Shown here: piece after piece, positions 47,936 to 58,181 of the stretch
Position numbering within the stretch: the stretch's first letter is position 1
Layout of the letters: each line of letters begins with the position of its first letter
Source of the DNA: Sipunculus nudus
Taxonomy: Eukaryota; Annelida; Sipuncula; Golfingiida; Sipunculidae
Direction of reading: 5' to 3'
DNA: 64,000 nucleotides
Assembly: GCA_026874595.1 (NCBI GenBank)
Contig: CM049311.1
Coordinates: forward strand, 6,487,676-6,551,675
Made by a program: the position numbers and the translations under genes
The notes under the pieces: generated by a model
What the model saw: only the letters and a program-made list of their open reading frames with translations
Told to the model about the DNA's origin: nothing
Database searches by the model: none

Positions 47936-47940
47936 AAATG

Positions 47941-48122
47941 TAATATACAGATTTTGCTGAAAAACTGTAGAGGGGTAGAGTTAAAGTGCATCCGTAATCC
48001 ATTACATTTTTGGAGGTAATCGAAATCACCATAATATACAGATTTTGCTGAAAATTTGTAGAGGCGTAGAGTAAAACTGCATCCGTAAACCGTCACATTT
48101 TTGGAGGTAATCGAAATCACCA
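47941..48122. repeat. Two-copy 91-bp tandem repeat
   Basis: TAATATACAGATTTTGCTGA begins at 47941 and again at 48032, with about 90% identity through TTTTTGGAGGTAATCGAAAT. Confidence 0.85.
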
Positions 48123-49470
48123 TAATAAATTTTTTATTAAGTGCCGTAATCACAGTTCCATAAAGGAATGATTATAACGGGCTATTCCTTTGTCCCCGAG
48201 TAGAAGCCGCCCATTCGTATGTTGTTGTTCTGCCACTCGCCTGGTGAACCCGTGTTTCTGAACCATAACAATGTTTTACATGAAACGTGCACGTATAAAC
48301 GAACGACTGATTAGTAGCTTCTGGCGGGGGTTTCAAAGTCCCCAATAGAGAAGTGTGTGCAATTCCCCCACCCCCACCCCGGGCTTCCTTTTGATTTTTT
48401 TTTCAAACAACCCATAAATCGGCCGAACCATTAAAACCATGGTTATCATGGAAAGATACTTCTGAATGTATAAAAATCAACATACCTGTAAACCTATAAA
48501 ACAGTGATCGTGTAAAGGGTCTCAGCTCTTTGTTTCCACTCAACGGAAAAGTGATTAAGATTTATGTGGATATGTGTTCCGCGCTTGAATTGAAAATCTT
48601 TACTTCCTTTTGACAGAGTAAAGTTCCTTGACAGGTGATATAATGGAAATGGGGTTTAGTGGGGATTACAGGTTGATTCCTGAAAAAAGCGTGACAGGCG
48701 AAAAATGTTTTGCTGAACATTTGTAGAGGGTTAGGGTAAAGACATATCAATAGTCCATTTCGTTTTGGAGGTAATAAGAATCACCACAATATATATTTTC
48801 TTATAAACCATTGTGACAAAGGACCATTCCTTTGTCCCCGTGTGGAAGCCACCCATTCGTATTATTTGTTCTGCCACTCGCAAGGTGCACTTGTGTTACT
48901 GAAGCATGACAGTGTTCACACTTGAAACGCATATACACGTGAACACATGACACATGACTGATAATAAAGGAGAATCTGGTGAAGGTCTGTACGCCCTGAC
49001 TACAGATTCTAGTTTTAAATCAATTTAAAGATGTACTGTGATATTTTTTCATGTTTCAACGTCCCTACAGACAACGGATCTTAACATATATATGTGACCC
49101 CCCCCCCCCCCCCCATACCCTGGACCCCACCCCACCCGACCCGAATGATAATTAAGTTGTGGGGCTTCTTTGAAAAAAACTTCATAAAATACATGACTTT
49201 GCCGAACTTTTGAAAACATAGTTATCACTGAAAGATATTATTGAATGTATAAAAATCAGCATACCTGTAACCCATAATTTTTTTTTTTTCAAACGGTGGT
49301 CACATCATTGGACTCAGTGCCTAACCAAACTGAAAAGCCCTCGCACTGAAAGCGGAGTCCATTGGTCTTAGGATTAAAAACCTTTACTTTCTTTTAAGAG
49401 AGAAAATTCCTTTAGAGGAGGCGTTACAATGGATATGGGGAATAGGTGGGGATTATAGTGGACCCGCGTG
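48032..49470. repeat. Tandem segmental duplication, ~650-780 bp unit, two copies
   Basis: Markers recur in the same order: TTTTGCTGAA..TTTGTAGAGG (48045 and 48706), CTATTCCTTTGTCCCCG-like (48182 and 48823), GAATGTATAAAAATCA.CATA (48465 and 49242) and CTTTACTTCCTTTTGA-like (48598 and 49380). Unequal spacing shows indels, with extra sequence in copy 2 around 48960-49080. The copies are moderately diverged. Confidence 0.8.
49098..49114 (+). repeat. C17 homopolymer
   Basis: A run of 17 C within copy 2 of the duplication. Copy 1 has a shorter CCCCCACCCCCACCCC near 48366, so the run probably arose from that sequence. Confidence 0.85.
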
Positions 49471-49971
49471 ACCGCGTATTGCACGGAAATGCCTTTTGGG
49501 CAGGACATGCGCTCTGGCCACGGTCTTAACAGGCCAGTGAAAATCCCCGAGGCGCCTCCTGAAAAAGTGTCACAGGCGTGGAGGACCTTGCAGTACAAAA
49601 GAAATAGGGGCACCTAATGGGGAAATATTAAAATTATTAATTATTCAGCTTAATAGGGCAAAATCCTGCAAAATTAAGCAAACTTGTCCTATAGAAGAGC
49701 GCACCACCGAAACGTCTGCCGAATTTGGGGAGTCAAATCAGAACGGAAGCAGGTAAATCGTGGTCTAGAAAAACCCCAACTCCGTATTAATTATATAGAT
49801 TCTTATTCCTAAAACTTTTGTTATGACCTATTTCCATATGGATGTGTTAATTTATAATATATTCATCTGACTTTGATGACACAGGAATAATCATAATGAC
49901 CTTAAAAACCACCCAGTGATTAACAATAAACATTGAACAGTGATTTAATATGCTAATTAATGCTTTGTGTC

Positions 49972-49973
<2 letters not shown>
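49471..49973. other. No gene recognised
   Basis: Nothing identifiable was seen. Confidence 0.5.

Positions 49974-50047
<74 letters not shown>
49974..50047. repeat. (AT)n microsatellite
   Basis: Pure AT run of about 72 bp. Confidence 0.93.
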
Positions 50048-50052
<5 letters not shown>

Positions 50053-50506
50053 CAGTGATACCCCTTAGAAAATGAAAAGGATGATAACGTATTGAAACTT
50101 CATACTTTGGTTTCCTACGCATTTTATGTTATTCTGTCAACGTGTATAGATCATTATAGATATGACGTATCTGATCTATTCCAGATGAATGTTTCAGGTT
50201 TATCATGTGAGGCCACTCTCGCTCATACTCGGTTCATTATTTGATAGTAATGATTGACACCCTTTGCAAAACTATCAGTCAGATTAATTTGTCATTAACG
50301 TCGAATATGTATCGCATACGTGTCCTTAATCGATTATTTTTATCATTTTCCGTAACATGGTAAGCATAGCGCATATACATACATTAACACACTCACACTT
50401 ATTATCCTTCACAAACACATGTAAATCTTTCTCAAGTAGGGGGGTACATTGTATGCGTCACTTGTATATTATTATATATACGAACATATCTTGAAGCACT
50501 TCGAAG

Positions 50507-50523
50507 CCCCCCCCCCCCCCCCC
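50507..50523 (+). repeat. C17 homopolymer with (CA)n
   Basis: C17 is followed by ACACACACA. Confidence 0.9.
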
Positions 50524-50587
50524 ACACACACATACATAGGCCCTTGTAACGGGTATATCACATTTAAGCCCCCTTTTCCCAATATAG

Positions 50588-50811
<224 letters not shown>

Positions 50812-50970
50812 AGATGTTATCAGTTGGGGGGGGGAGGCGCGGTGACTACTGCGCCTTCGGGCTCTAGGTGTGTTATCATTTCCATTACTGGGCCATACCA
50901 TCCAGGCTTCCAGGAAAAGCGCTCTCGTTTGTGAGATAATCTTTCACATTGAGCCTGCAGAGCGCACACC

Positions 50971-51255
50971 TACGGAGCCCCGTTGGGGACATGAGTAAAA
51001 AAATATTTATTTTGTGCGCACGACTTATTATTTCGTGCGCACGACTTATTATTTCGTGCGCACGACTTATTATTTCGTGCGCACGACATATTATTTCGTG
51101 CGCTCGACTTATTATTTCGTGCGCACGACTTATTATTTTGTGCGCACGACTTATTATTTCGTGCGCACGACTTATTATTTCGCGCGCACGAGATATTATT
51201 TTGCGCGCACGACTTATTTTTTCGTGCGCGCAACTTATTATTTCGTGCGCACAAG
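50971..51255. mobile_element. Foldback-family copy with expanded 21-bp GTGCGCAC array
   Basis: It starts with the same terminal sequence (TACGGAGCCCCGTTGGGGAC, then ATGAGTAAAAA) as the compact element at 53293. It then has about 11-12 tandem 21-bp units CGTGCGCACGACTTATTATTT. The right inverted repeat is missing. Because 21 is divisible by three, three overlapping frames stay open; they are not genes. Confidence 0.8.
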
Positions 51256-51425
51256 TTTATTAGTCATGTGCGGATATTGTGTCAATTGTATACGTCAAGA
51301 CACAGACGTATGGATATTAATCTGTAGCAGTCGACTTAAGTTTCCAAGTATCATATAAAATGTGGGTATTTGCCTTCATTTGTAGATAAAGTGGTTATGT
51401 GGCTGTGTATATGGCATTAAAATGG

Positions 51426-51428
<3 letters not shown>

Positions 51429-51484
<56 letters not shown>
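51429..51484. repeat. (AT)n microsatellite
   Basis: Pure AT run of about 55 bp. Confidence 0.93.
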
Positions 51485-51490
<6 letters not shown>

Positions 51491-52499
51491 TTGTGTGTGT
51501 AATTTTACTTTAAATTTAGGTTTCAAATTTAAGGAAATTGTAGTTCTCGCTGAGAGGCATAGAGCAATTATGCATGTTAACCATTGGATATATAAAAAAG
51601 CCTGTCAAAAAAAGGAGAAAGTTGGGGAACTTGGGGATATTGGATCCTCAGGGTGTAGAAAACCGACCTCACACCTTAAGAGTATCACGACGGCGTCAGT
51701 ATTTCGTTAAAAGACTGGACTATCTTTTGGCCAATTGGCATATGCGCATATATATTGATTTGTACCTGGACAAAGAGTGACCCACCGAGTTATTTTAGGC
51801 TATTTTATTTAAGACTATTTTGTATGTTCTTCACAAATTATCATTTATAATGTTGTTTTAAATGCCTTGTTTATTTATATGTTGCGTAATTCCCACGTAA
51901 TTGTTTATTTCGCAATCCGAGTCAACAAATACTGTATTTCATTTTGATTTCATTGGCTCAACTAACAACATGCACTTGAGTATCCTGACCCATGATCCAC
52001 TTGTTTTTAAAATTGTTCACCAGAACAGTGTTTCTCTGCTGAAGTTATTCTACAATGAGCAGTTAAACTAGAGGAGAAATTCCCCCACCAAATGGTTATG
52101 TGAGATATATGTGTTTTGGCTGATATAATAGTATGAAAAAATTAATACAACTACCAAAATGACAATGTATATATTTGACTTGAAGAAAGATTGTTATTAA
52201 TATTATTATAAGGATTCTCCTCATATCAGTTGACTTTCTGTACTGCTGAGGCAATGCTTTGTTGCCCATTGAGTTAGAATCTTACATTTTACATTCAAAT
52301 TAAGTAAGTTGTCCTTGAAACCTAAGACCATGACACATTAAGAAATAGATCCTGACGTGCATATTAATATTGATTTGTGTAATTTATTAGGGAATACCTA
52401 GTAGCTGTATGTCGATATAGTCATATATGAAATCGTGGTCCAGAAACATACTACAGGTGGTAATTAATGTGTTTTAACGAAAAGTCATCTGGGATTATC
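51485..52499. other. No gene recognised
   Basis: An open frame at about 51520-51780 in two registers has no recognisable domain. Its beginning is microsatellite-derived. Confidence 0.45.
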
Positions 52500-53240
52500 T
52501 TGCTAACTTTCATTTAAGATGAGATCCAGTGTTCGGTTTTGGCCCGTTGTCCTTCCGTCCAGTGTTCCGTAAGGAAGGTGGCGCCACCTGTCTGGTGTAT
52601 GAGAAAACTTTTCAAGATGGATGAACATGCCAAATTTCAGATCTATACCTTGAACCACTCCGGGGATATGAGCAATTTTGACCCAAGGCACATGTACAGA
52701 TGAACGCCACACCAAAACGATTGCAGATGGCGTCACCATTCTTGAGTACAAGATGAAAAAGTCCAAGATCTATGGATATGCATAATTTCAGGCCAATGGG
52801 TCAAATCACTCCTCAGAAAAGAGCATTAATTTATTTTACGGAAACGGGAAGGTAGGTGGCGCCACCTGTCTGGTTTACGAAAAAAAACTTTCCAAGATGG
52901 ATAAACATGCCAAATTTCAGACCAATACCTTGAACCAATCCGGAGATATGAGCAATTTTCACCAAAAGCACATGTACAGATGGACGCCACGAAAAAAAAG
53001 ATTGCAGATGGCACAACCAGTCTTGAGAAAAAGATGGAGGAGTCCAAGATCTATGAATATGCACATTTTCAGGCCAAAAGGACAAATCACTCCTCAGAAA
53101 CCACTCCGGAGATATGAGCAATTTTCACCCTAAGCACGTGTACTTTGAATACAAGATGGAGGTATCCAAGATCAATAGACATGCACAATTTCAGCCCAAT
53201 CTGTCCATTAGTTTTAGACTTATAATGCTCACAGTACTGT
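52500..53240. repeat. ~278-bp tandem repeat, 2.5 copies, Helitron-like composition
   Basis: GGTGGCGCCACCTGTCTGG at 52577 recurs at 52855. Units share AACATGCCAAATTTCAGA, GATATGAGCAATTTT, GCACATGTACAGATG and AAGATGGA-type phrases. A third partial copy runs from about 53100. The leading segment (CCGTTGTCCTTCCGTCC at about 52543) resembles the GTCCGTC ends of the 20.7- and 57.2-kb elements, but no terminal hairpin was found here. Confidence 0.8.
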
Positions 53241-53292
53241 CAAGTGGCAATGATGAGAATTAAATGGCCCAAAAACGCACGACTTATTACGG

Positions 53293-53435
53293 TACGGAGC
53301 CCCGTTGGGGACATGAGTAAAAAATTATTTATCTCGTAAGTTGTGCGCACAAATTAATAAGTCGTGCGCACAAAATAATAAGTCGTGCGCACGAGATAAA
53401 CATTTTTTTACTCATATCCCTAACGGGGCTCCGTA
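53293..53435. mobile_element. Compact foldback MITE, 143 bp
   Basis: The left end TACGGAGCCCCGTTGGGGAC, ATGAGTAAAAA is mirrored on the right (TTTTTACTCAT, CCCTAACGGGGCTCCGTA), giving arms of about 33 bp. An inner pair ATCTCGT / ACGAGAT encloses three GTGCGCAC palindromes, some with AATAATAAGTCGTGCGCAC spacing. No target duplication is evident; a second GGGCTCCGTA follows the right end. Confidence 0.8.
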
Positions 53436-53469
53436 GGGCTCCGTACGAATGGTTCGTACAAGTGTGACA

Positions 53470-53790
53470 TTTTTTCTAGAGATCTCGAAAGATATTTTTT
53501 TTTTTTTGCTTCCTAAAATTTTTTTTTTTTGCTTTCTAAATTTTTTTTTTTTGCTTCCTAAAAATTTTTTTTTTGCTTCCTAAAAATATATTTTTTTGCT
53601 TTCTTTAATTTTTTTTTTTTGCTTCCTAAAATTTTTTTTTTTTTTTGCTTCCTAAAATTTTTTTTTTTTTGCTTCCTAAAATTTTTTTTTTTGCTTCCTA
53701 AATTTTTTTTTGGCGAAATTCTATGTCGAGATCTTGAGATGTTATCTCGAGATCTTGAGATAAATATTTTTTTTTTCTGTGTCCTAAATC
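53470..53790. repeat. T-rich minisatellite (T10-13 GCTTCCTAAA)
   Basis: Nine GCTTCC or GCTTTC phrases are spaced by about 20-27 bp and separated by poly-T. The array is bracketed by AGATCTCGAAAGATA on the left and GAGATCTTGAGATG, TATCTCGAGATCTTGAGATA on the right. Confidence 0.9.
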
Positions 53791-54479
53791 AGCCACCGTA
53801 GGGGGGCATGCGTCTCTGTGTCTCTCCAAACTGCCCCCATGTTTCGGTGCCCGTGATTATCCAGAGCACATAGATTGACTGTGTATGGAGGATATTCTAA
53901 AACATTTATATAGCATAGACTTCGCATACAAGTTCATAGATGTATACATATTCATTATTTAAAAAAAAATTGTCAAAGGAGCTTGCTTTTGGAGCTCGGC
54001 CATGCATAGTTCCCATGTCACTCGCGGCTCAGGCAGAGCGTAATGTTCACCGGCTGATAACCTCATTGAGTTTGAGGGACAGACGCCGCCACTTCTTCCA
54101 TCGTTTTTCGCACTTTTATTTCTGTCATACTCTCGGATTTGTAACAAAATAAGACACATATCCACGCCAAGGTGTAGTATTTGGTTTATAAGACCATTAC
54201 AGGTTAGAAATGTCATACAATCGGATTTGGAAACACGTTTGTGACCTTCACAATGCGTAAAACATGTTATCGTTTTTATTACAAGGCAGCAAACCTCCTT
54301 ATATGCAATACCTTCCATTTGGGTACCTAACTCAATCGTATTAATGATTTTGAATGTAATTTTTTAACTGTTCACATACAAGGTCCCGGTTATTTTCGGA
54401 AACAGCGCTGTTTCTGGAAAAATATTTTCTGTTCTTTCCACACTGTCAATCTATCATGATATCTAGCAACACAGATCGT
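53791..54479. other. No gene recognised
   Basis: Minus-strand frame 53959-54318 (119 codons) was examined; no recognisable domain. Confidence 0.4.
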
Positions 54480-55400
54480 CTCGGACTATGATCCGTGGTG
54501 TCCCGGGGACGGCAGCGTTATTTCGTTTATGGGGCTTTCACACATTCACGGATAGCAAAACGGACCATCCCGAAGCATGGTTTGAAGATGCCGGTCTCAA
54601 TACGGAGCTGTCGGTGGCTACACGGAGACTCCCGGGTGTTTGTAGTGGCTACACGGAGGTGCACGGTGCCAAGGAGTGTACGGACCATTTTTAATCCGTG
54701 TACTCCGGGACGGAAAATTTCGCAGGTTTATTTTTTTCTCCGAACATGCCGGTGCACAAAGGTTTACCCCGTGATGTTAACACGGATGATGCCGGAGTTA
54801 AGACGGATGATGCCGGAGCGATGATCCGTGATGCTCTCCGTGAATGTGTGGTGCCGGATCAACACGAATCACATCCGGCACGATCCACGTGTGAACCGTG
54901 TAGCCGCCGTGATGGTCCGCGGCCAACCCTGTTGGTCCTGGAACGTCCGGGAAGGTCCTTGGGGCTCCGGAAGGCCACACTGCAGTTTAAGGAAGTTTAA
55001 AACTACCGTGACGGTCCGGGGAGATGGCGACATCCGGGGTGGTCCGTGAAGCCGCCGTGTAGGGTCCACGGAGAGCTGTAGCTCTACCTTGAATGTCCAT
55101 GTGAGCCCTTGACAGTCCGGGATGGTCAGTGTTCATCCAGGGCTGTCCGTGTCTCTGCCGTGTTTGTCCGTGTTGGTCCTCCGCTCTGCCGTGACTGTCC
55201 GGTCCTTGGTCATCCGTGTTTGCCCGGGATCGACCGTGTGGCTGCCGTGTCGTTGGACGACCGTCGACGCTCGAAAAACCCAAGAATGAGCACGGATCAT
55301 CTCGAATCTTTATCCGGCGGGATCCGGCACTTTCTGGGACTGCCGTATTCATTCGTGTTTATTTGGGACTGGGGCTTTAGGATGTTAAGCTACTAGAACG
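54480..55400. repeat. GC- and CpG-rich island dense in TCCGTG/CACGGA
   Basis: About 14 copies of TCCGTG or CACGGA occur in 900 bp (for example 54553, 54622, 54651, 54779, 54826, 55042, 55147, 55166, 55209 and 55290). It also contains a doublet CGGATGATGCCGGAG near 54782 and 54800. The two ends share a loosely similar direct phrase (GGGAC...GCCG/GCAG...TTCGT..TTAT...GGGGCTTT near 54500-54540 and 55335-55380). Several frames stay open only because the region is GC rich. It is probably an old mobile or satellite-like sequence, but the family is not recognised. Confidence 0.55.
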
Positions 55401-55489
55401 AACGGGCCCTATACCAGAAGGCAAAGGGTAAAGTCGGATGAGACTCTCACGGGATGATATCAGACTATAAACTTAAACTGTTACCCATA

Positions 55490-55492
55490 TAT

Positions 55493-55546
<54 letters not shown>
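55490..55546. repeat. (AT)n microsatellite with AAAT interruptions
   Basis: AT runs end exactly at the TG of the following LTR. Confidence 0.92.
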
Positions 55547-55547
<1 letters not shown>

Positions 55548-55907
55548 GTTACAGGTGCTCTTTTTATTGTGTGACACGGGCTTGTTACATTTTATGTTTA
55601 ATCCGTACTGGTTGAACTCTCGTTGTCATGTGAGCCTTGAGTTTTCATGCCTGGTCGTAGGTCACGTGATGAGCCTGGTGTGTGGAGATACACAGCGCTG
55701 TTCATTTTAGAGAATTCCTGAAACGCGTGTTTACTGTTGAGTAGGGTCCTTATAGACTGTTCGAGAAGTGGAAAATCCCCGGCTTGGGGTGTGAAGGTAT
55801 ATAAAGGGGCTGTTTTTTAGAACCAGAGGGCAGACAGCAGAGCAGATACCTGCGGACGTAGACGCGTGTGTCAGATTCTAAGACCTTGTTCAGATAATTG
55901 AGGTTTT
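55547..55907 (+). mobile_element. 5' part of an LTR (same family as 4105-4905)
   Basis: It begins TGTTACAGGTGCTCTTTTTA and follows the solo LTR through TTTAATCCGTACTGGTTG, GAGAATTCCTGAAACGCGTG, TATATAAAGGGGCTG (TATA box) and CAGACAGCAGAGCAGAT to about GATAATTGAGG. The 3' half is missing and is replaced by Helitron-like repeats. Confidence 0.85.
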
Positions 55908-55919
55908 ATATAAAATGAA

Positions 55920-57294
55920 TAATTATACTGAAGGGTACTTACAAGCCCTATAGCTAAAAGGATATGGGTAACAGAGACCTTATTTCAGATTACCAAGGAG
56001 ATTTTTCATTGACGTCTCTGCATTTATAATTAAGAGATTCTCGGTTGAATGCTTACGATTTGTACCCTGTTAACAGACCACTGCATCTTTGAAGGTCTAA
56101 AAAACAGAGAAAAACATGCATAAAAATTCTAAAAAAAATCCAGGTGACACCACCAGTCTGCAGAAACTGATGAAACAGTACTTGATGAATATGCATGCAA
56201 TGAATCATGGTGATCAATGCATCAATTGTCCAGATACTGGAGCTTTTGTAACAAATTTTTAATTATTCTGGGGGTGGGGGGGGGGGGTGGGGAGAGAATT
56301 CTGAGCCCCATAGCTCAGATGATATGAGTAACAGAGACCTAATTTCAAGTTTCCATGGAGATTTTTCATGGACCTCCTTGAATGTGAAGAAAGAAGATTC
56401 TAGGTCCAAATCGGTACCAGAGACCTAATTTCAGGTTTCCTTGGAGACTTTTCATCGGCCTACCTGCTTGTCAAGAGAGAAGATTATAGGTCCAGTCATT
56501 ATGATTTGTTTCCTGTTAACTGATGACCGCATCTTATGAGGTCTCAAAAACGGAGAAAAAAATTCATAAAAATTGACAAAAAATACAGGTGGCGCCTAGA
56601 GAATGCAAAAAATGATGAAACATTCCATGATCAATCTCCATGCAGAGAATCATGGTGATCAATGCAATAGTTGTTCTGATACTTGAGCTTTTGAATCAAA
56701 TTTTCCATTATTCTGGGGGATACTTCGGAGCGTCATAGCTTGAAGGATATGGGTAACAGAGACCATATTTCAGGTTTCCCAGGAAACTTTTCATGGACCT
56801 CCCTGGATGTCAAGTTACAAGATTTCATGTACAGTCGTTAGGATTTGTGTCCTGTTAACAGATGTGCACATCTTAAGAGGCCTAAAAGAAAGAGGGGAAA
56901 AATTGTAAAAATTAAAAAAAATACAGGTGGCGCCACCAGACTGCAGAAACTAATGAAACACTCCATGATTAATCTCCATTCAAAGAATCATGGTGATCAA
57001 TGCTATAGTTGTTCAGATACTTGATCTTTTGTATCAAATTTTCCATTATTCTGGGGGGTACTTCAGAGCCCCATAGCTCAGAGGATATGGGTAACAGAGA
57101 CCTAATTTCAGGTTTCCAAAGAGATTTTTCATGGACCTCCCTGGATGTCAAGTTAGAAGATTCCATGTCCAGCGGTTACGATTTGTGCCCTGTTGACGGA
57201 CAGACAGACGGACAGACAGACAGAAAGACAGACGGACGACGGACAAAGAGTGATTGCTATAGCTCAGATGACTTTCAGTCAGCTGAGCTAAAAA
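55920..57294 (+). mobile_element. Helitron-like element, second copy
   Basis: About four to five tandem units of roughly 340 bp (markers GGATATGGGTAACAGAGACC near 55961, 56318 degenerate, 56745 and 57084) are the inverse of those at 20.7-22.0 kb. They are followed by an ACGGACAGAC-rich segment and a terminal hairpin at 57262-57288 (GCTCAGATGAC, 5-base loop, GTCAGCTGAGC), then CTAA. This matches a Helitron-type 3' end. Its 5' end is not defined. A G-rich run lies near 56270-56295. It abuts a partial LTR on each side. Confidence 0.7.
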
Positions 57295-58069
57295 TCAGGT
57301 TCTGTAACACTAAGCTGCGTGAAATGTCTAGGGCAATGAATAAAGAAGTCGGTTTTTTTTTTTTTTGTTAACAATTATTCATAATTTATTCTTAAAACAA
57401 TCCTAACATTACAATACTCTATATCGATACAATTACACAGTATAACAACAACAGTTTAACAGTAAATCAATACAGTTACAGAGTATAATAAATAAAGTGT
57501 ACAGTACCTGGATACCACCACTGTCACAGCGACAAGAAGTCCTTAAAACGTATAACCCAGATGAAAAGTTCACGTTAATCTTCTCAGAAAATAATAGTCC
57601 GATTCAATCACAAAATCAATTTGTGTAATCCAAAAGTGAAGTTTATGTAAGCAAACTGGAGACAGGCCGCACTAAAACTGCATAGAGTTCGTAGAATCCC
57701 TGAAACTACTGCAATTATCGGATAGGTCCAAAACTGACTCACACACTTCCGTTTCCGCTGTAATATTTCTCTCTCCTCCCTTGGCTCTAAACACAGCCCC
57801 TATTTATAACTTTTCATCCGAAAATTATAGAAACTTCTATTTTACGAACAATCGATAGAACCCAACAATACAAAGAACATTACAAGTCACGCGCTCATAT
57901 AGTGCGACCAGCCCAGAAAGTTCCAAATCAGCATGAGCGCTGTGTTTCTACACGTAGAGTTCAACCAATGCGGATTACACCGAGCCTCCAACACCCGGCC
58001 AGGCGAGGTTGCTTCAGCAACGAGCCACGCCCGCGCAACAAGAATCAAGTGTCAATAACACATGTAACA
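57295..58069 (-). mobile_element. Antisense LTR lacking its last ~60 bp
   Basis: It starts on the minus strand with TGTTACATGTGTTATTGACA (58069 downward). It runs through a TATA-like stretch and AATAAATTA to TCTGTAACACTAAGCTG-complement, where the Helitron-like element begins. It is clearly related to 4105-4905 but diverged. Confidence 0.85.
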
Positions 58070-58126
58070 GACATCTGTAACACTATGTACGTATATATGT
58101 GGGAACTCATATATTCCTGATAAATA

Positions 58127-58134
58127 TGACGTCA
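58127..58134. promoter_or_regulatory. CRE-like octamer TGACGTCA
   Basis: One of five exact TGACGTCA palindromes in the window (others at 15139, 15882, 17689 and 45149). Function unknown. Confidence 0.3.
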
Positions 58135-58146
58135 GTCCAGCTTTTG

Positions 58147-58181
58147 TGTGTGTGTGTGTGTGTGTGTGTTGGGGGGGGGGG
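58147..58181 (+). repeat. (TG)n followed by G11
   Basis: TG dinucleotides run into 11 consecutive G. Confidence 0.92.

Noticed and set aside
50949-51358. Overlapping ~100-codon frames on both strands
   Set aside because: Shadows of the 21-bp GTGCGCAC array, open in several frames at once.
54488-55396. Many overlapping frames in the GC-rich island
   Set aside because: High GC lowers stop frequency on both strands. No domain is recognisable and no single frame stands out.
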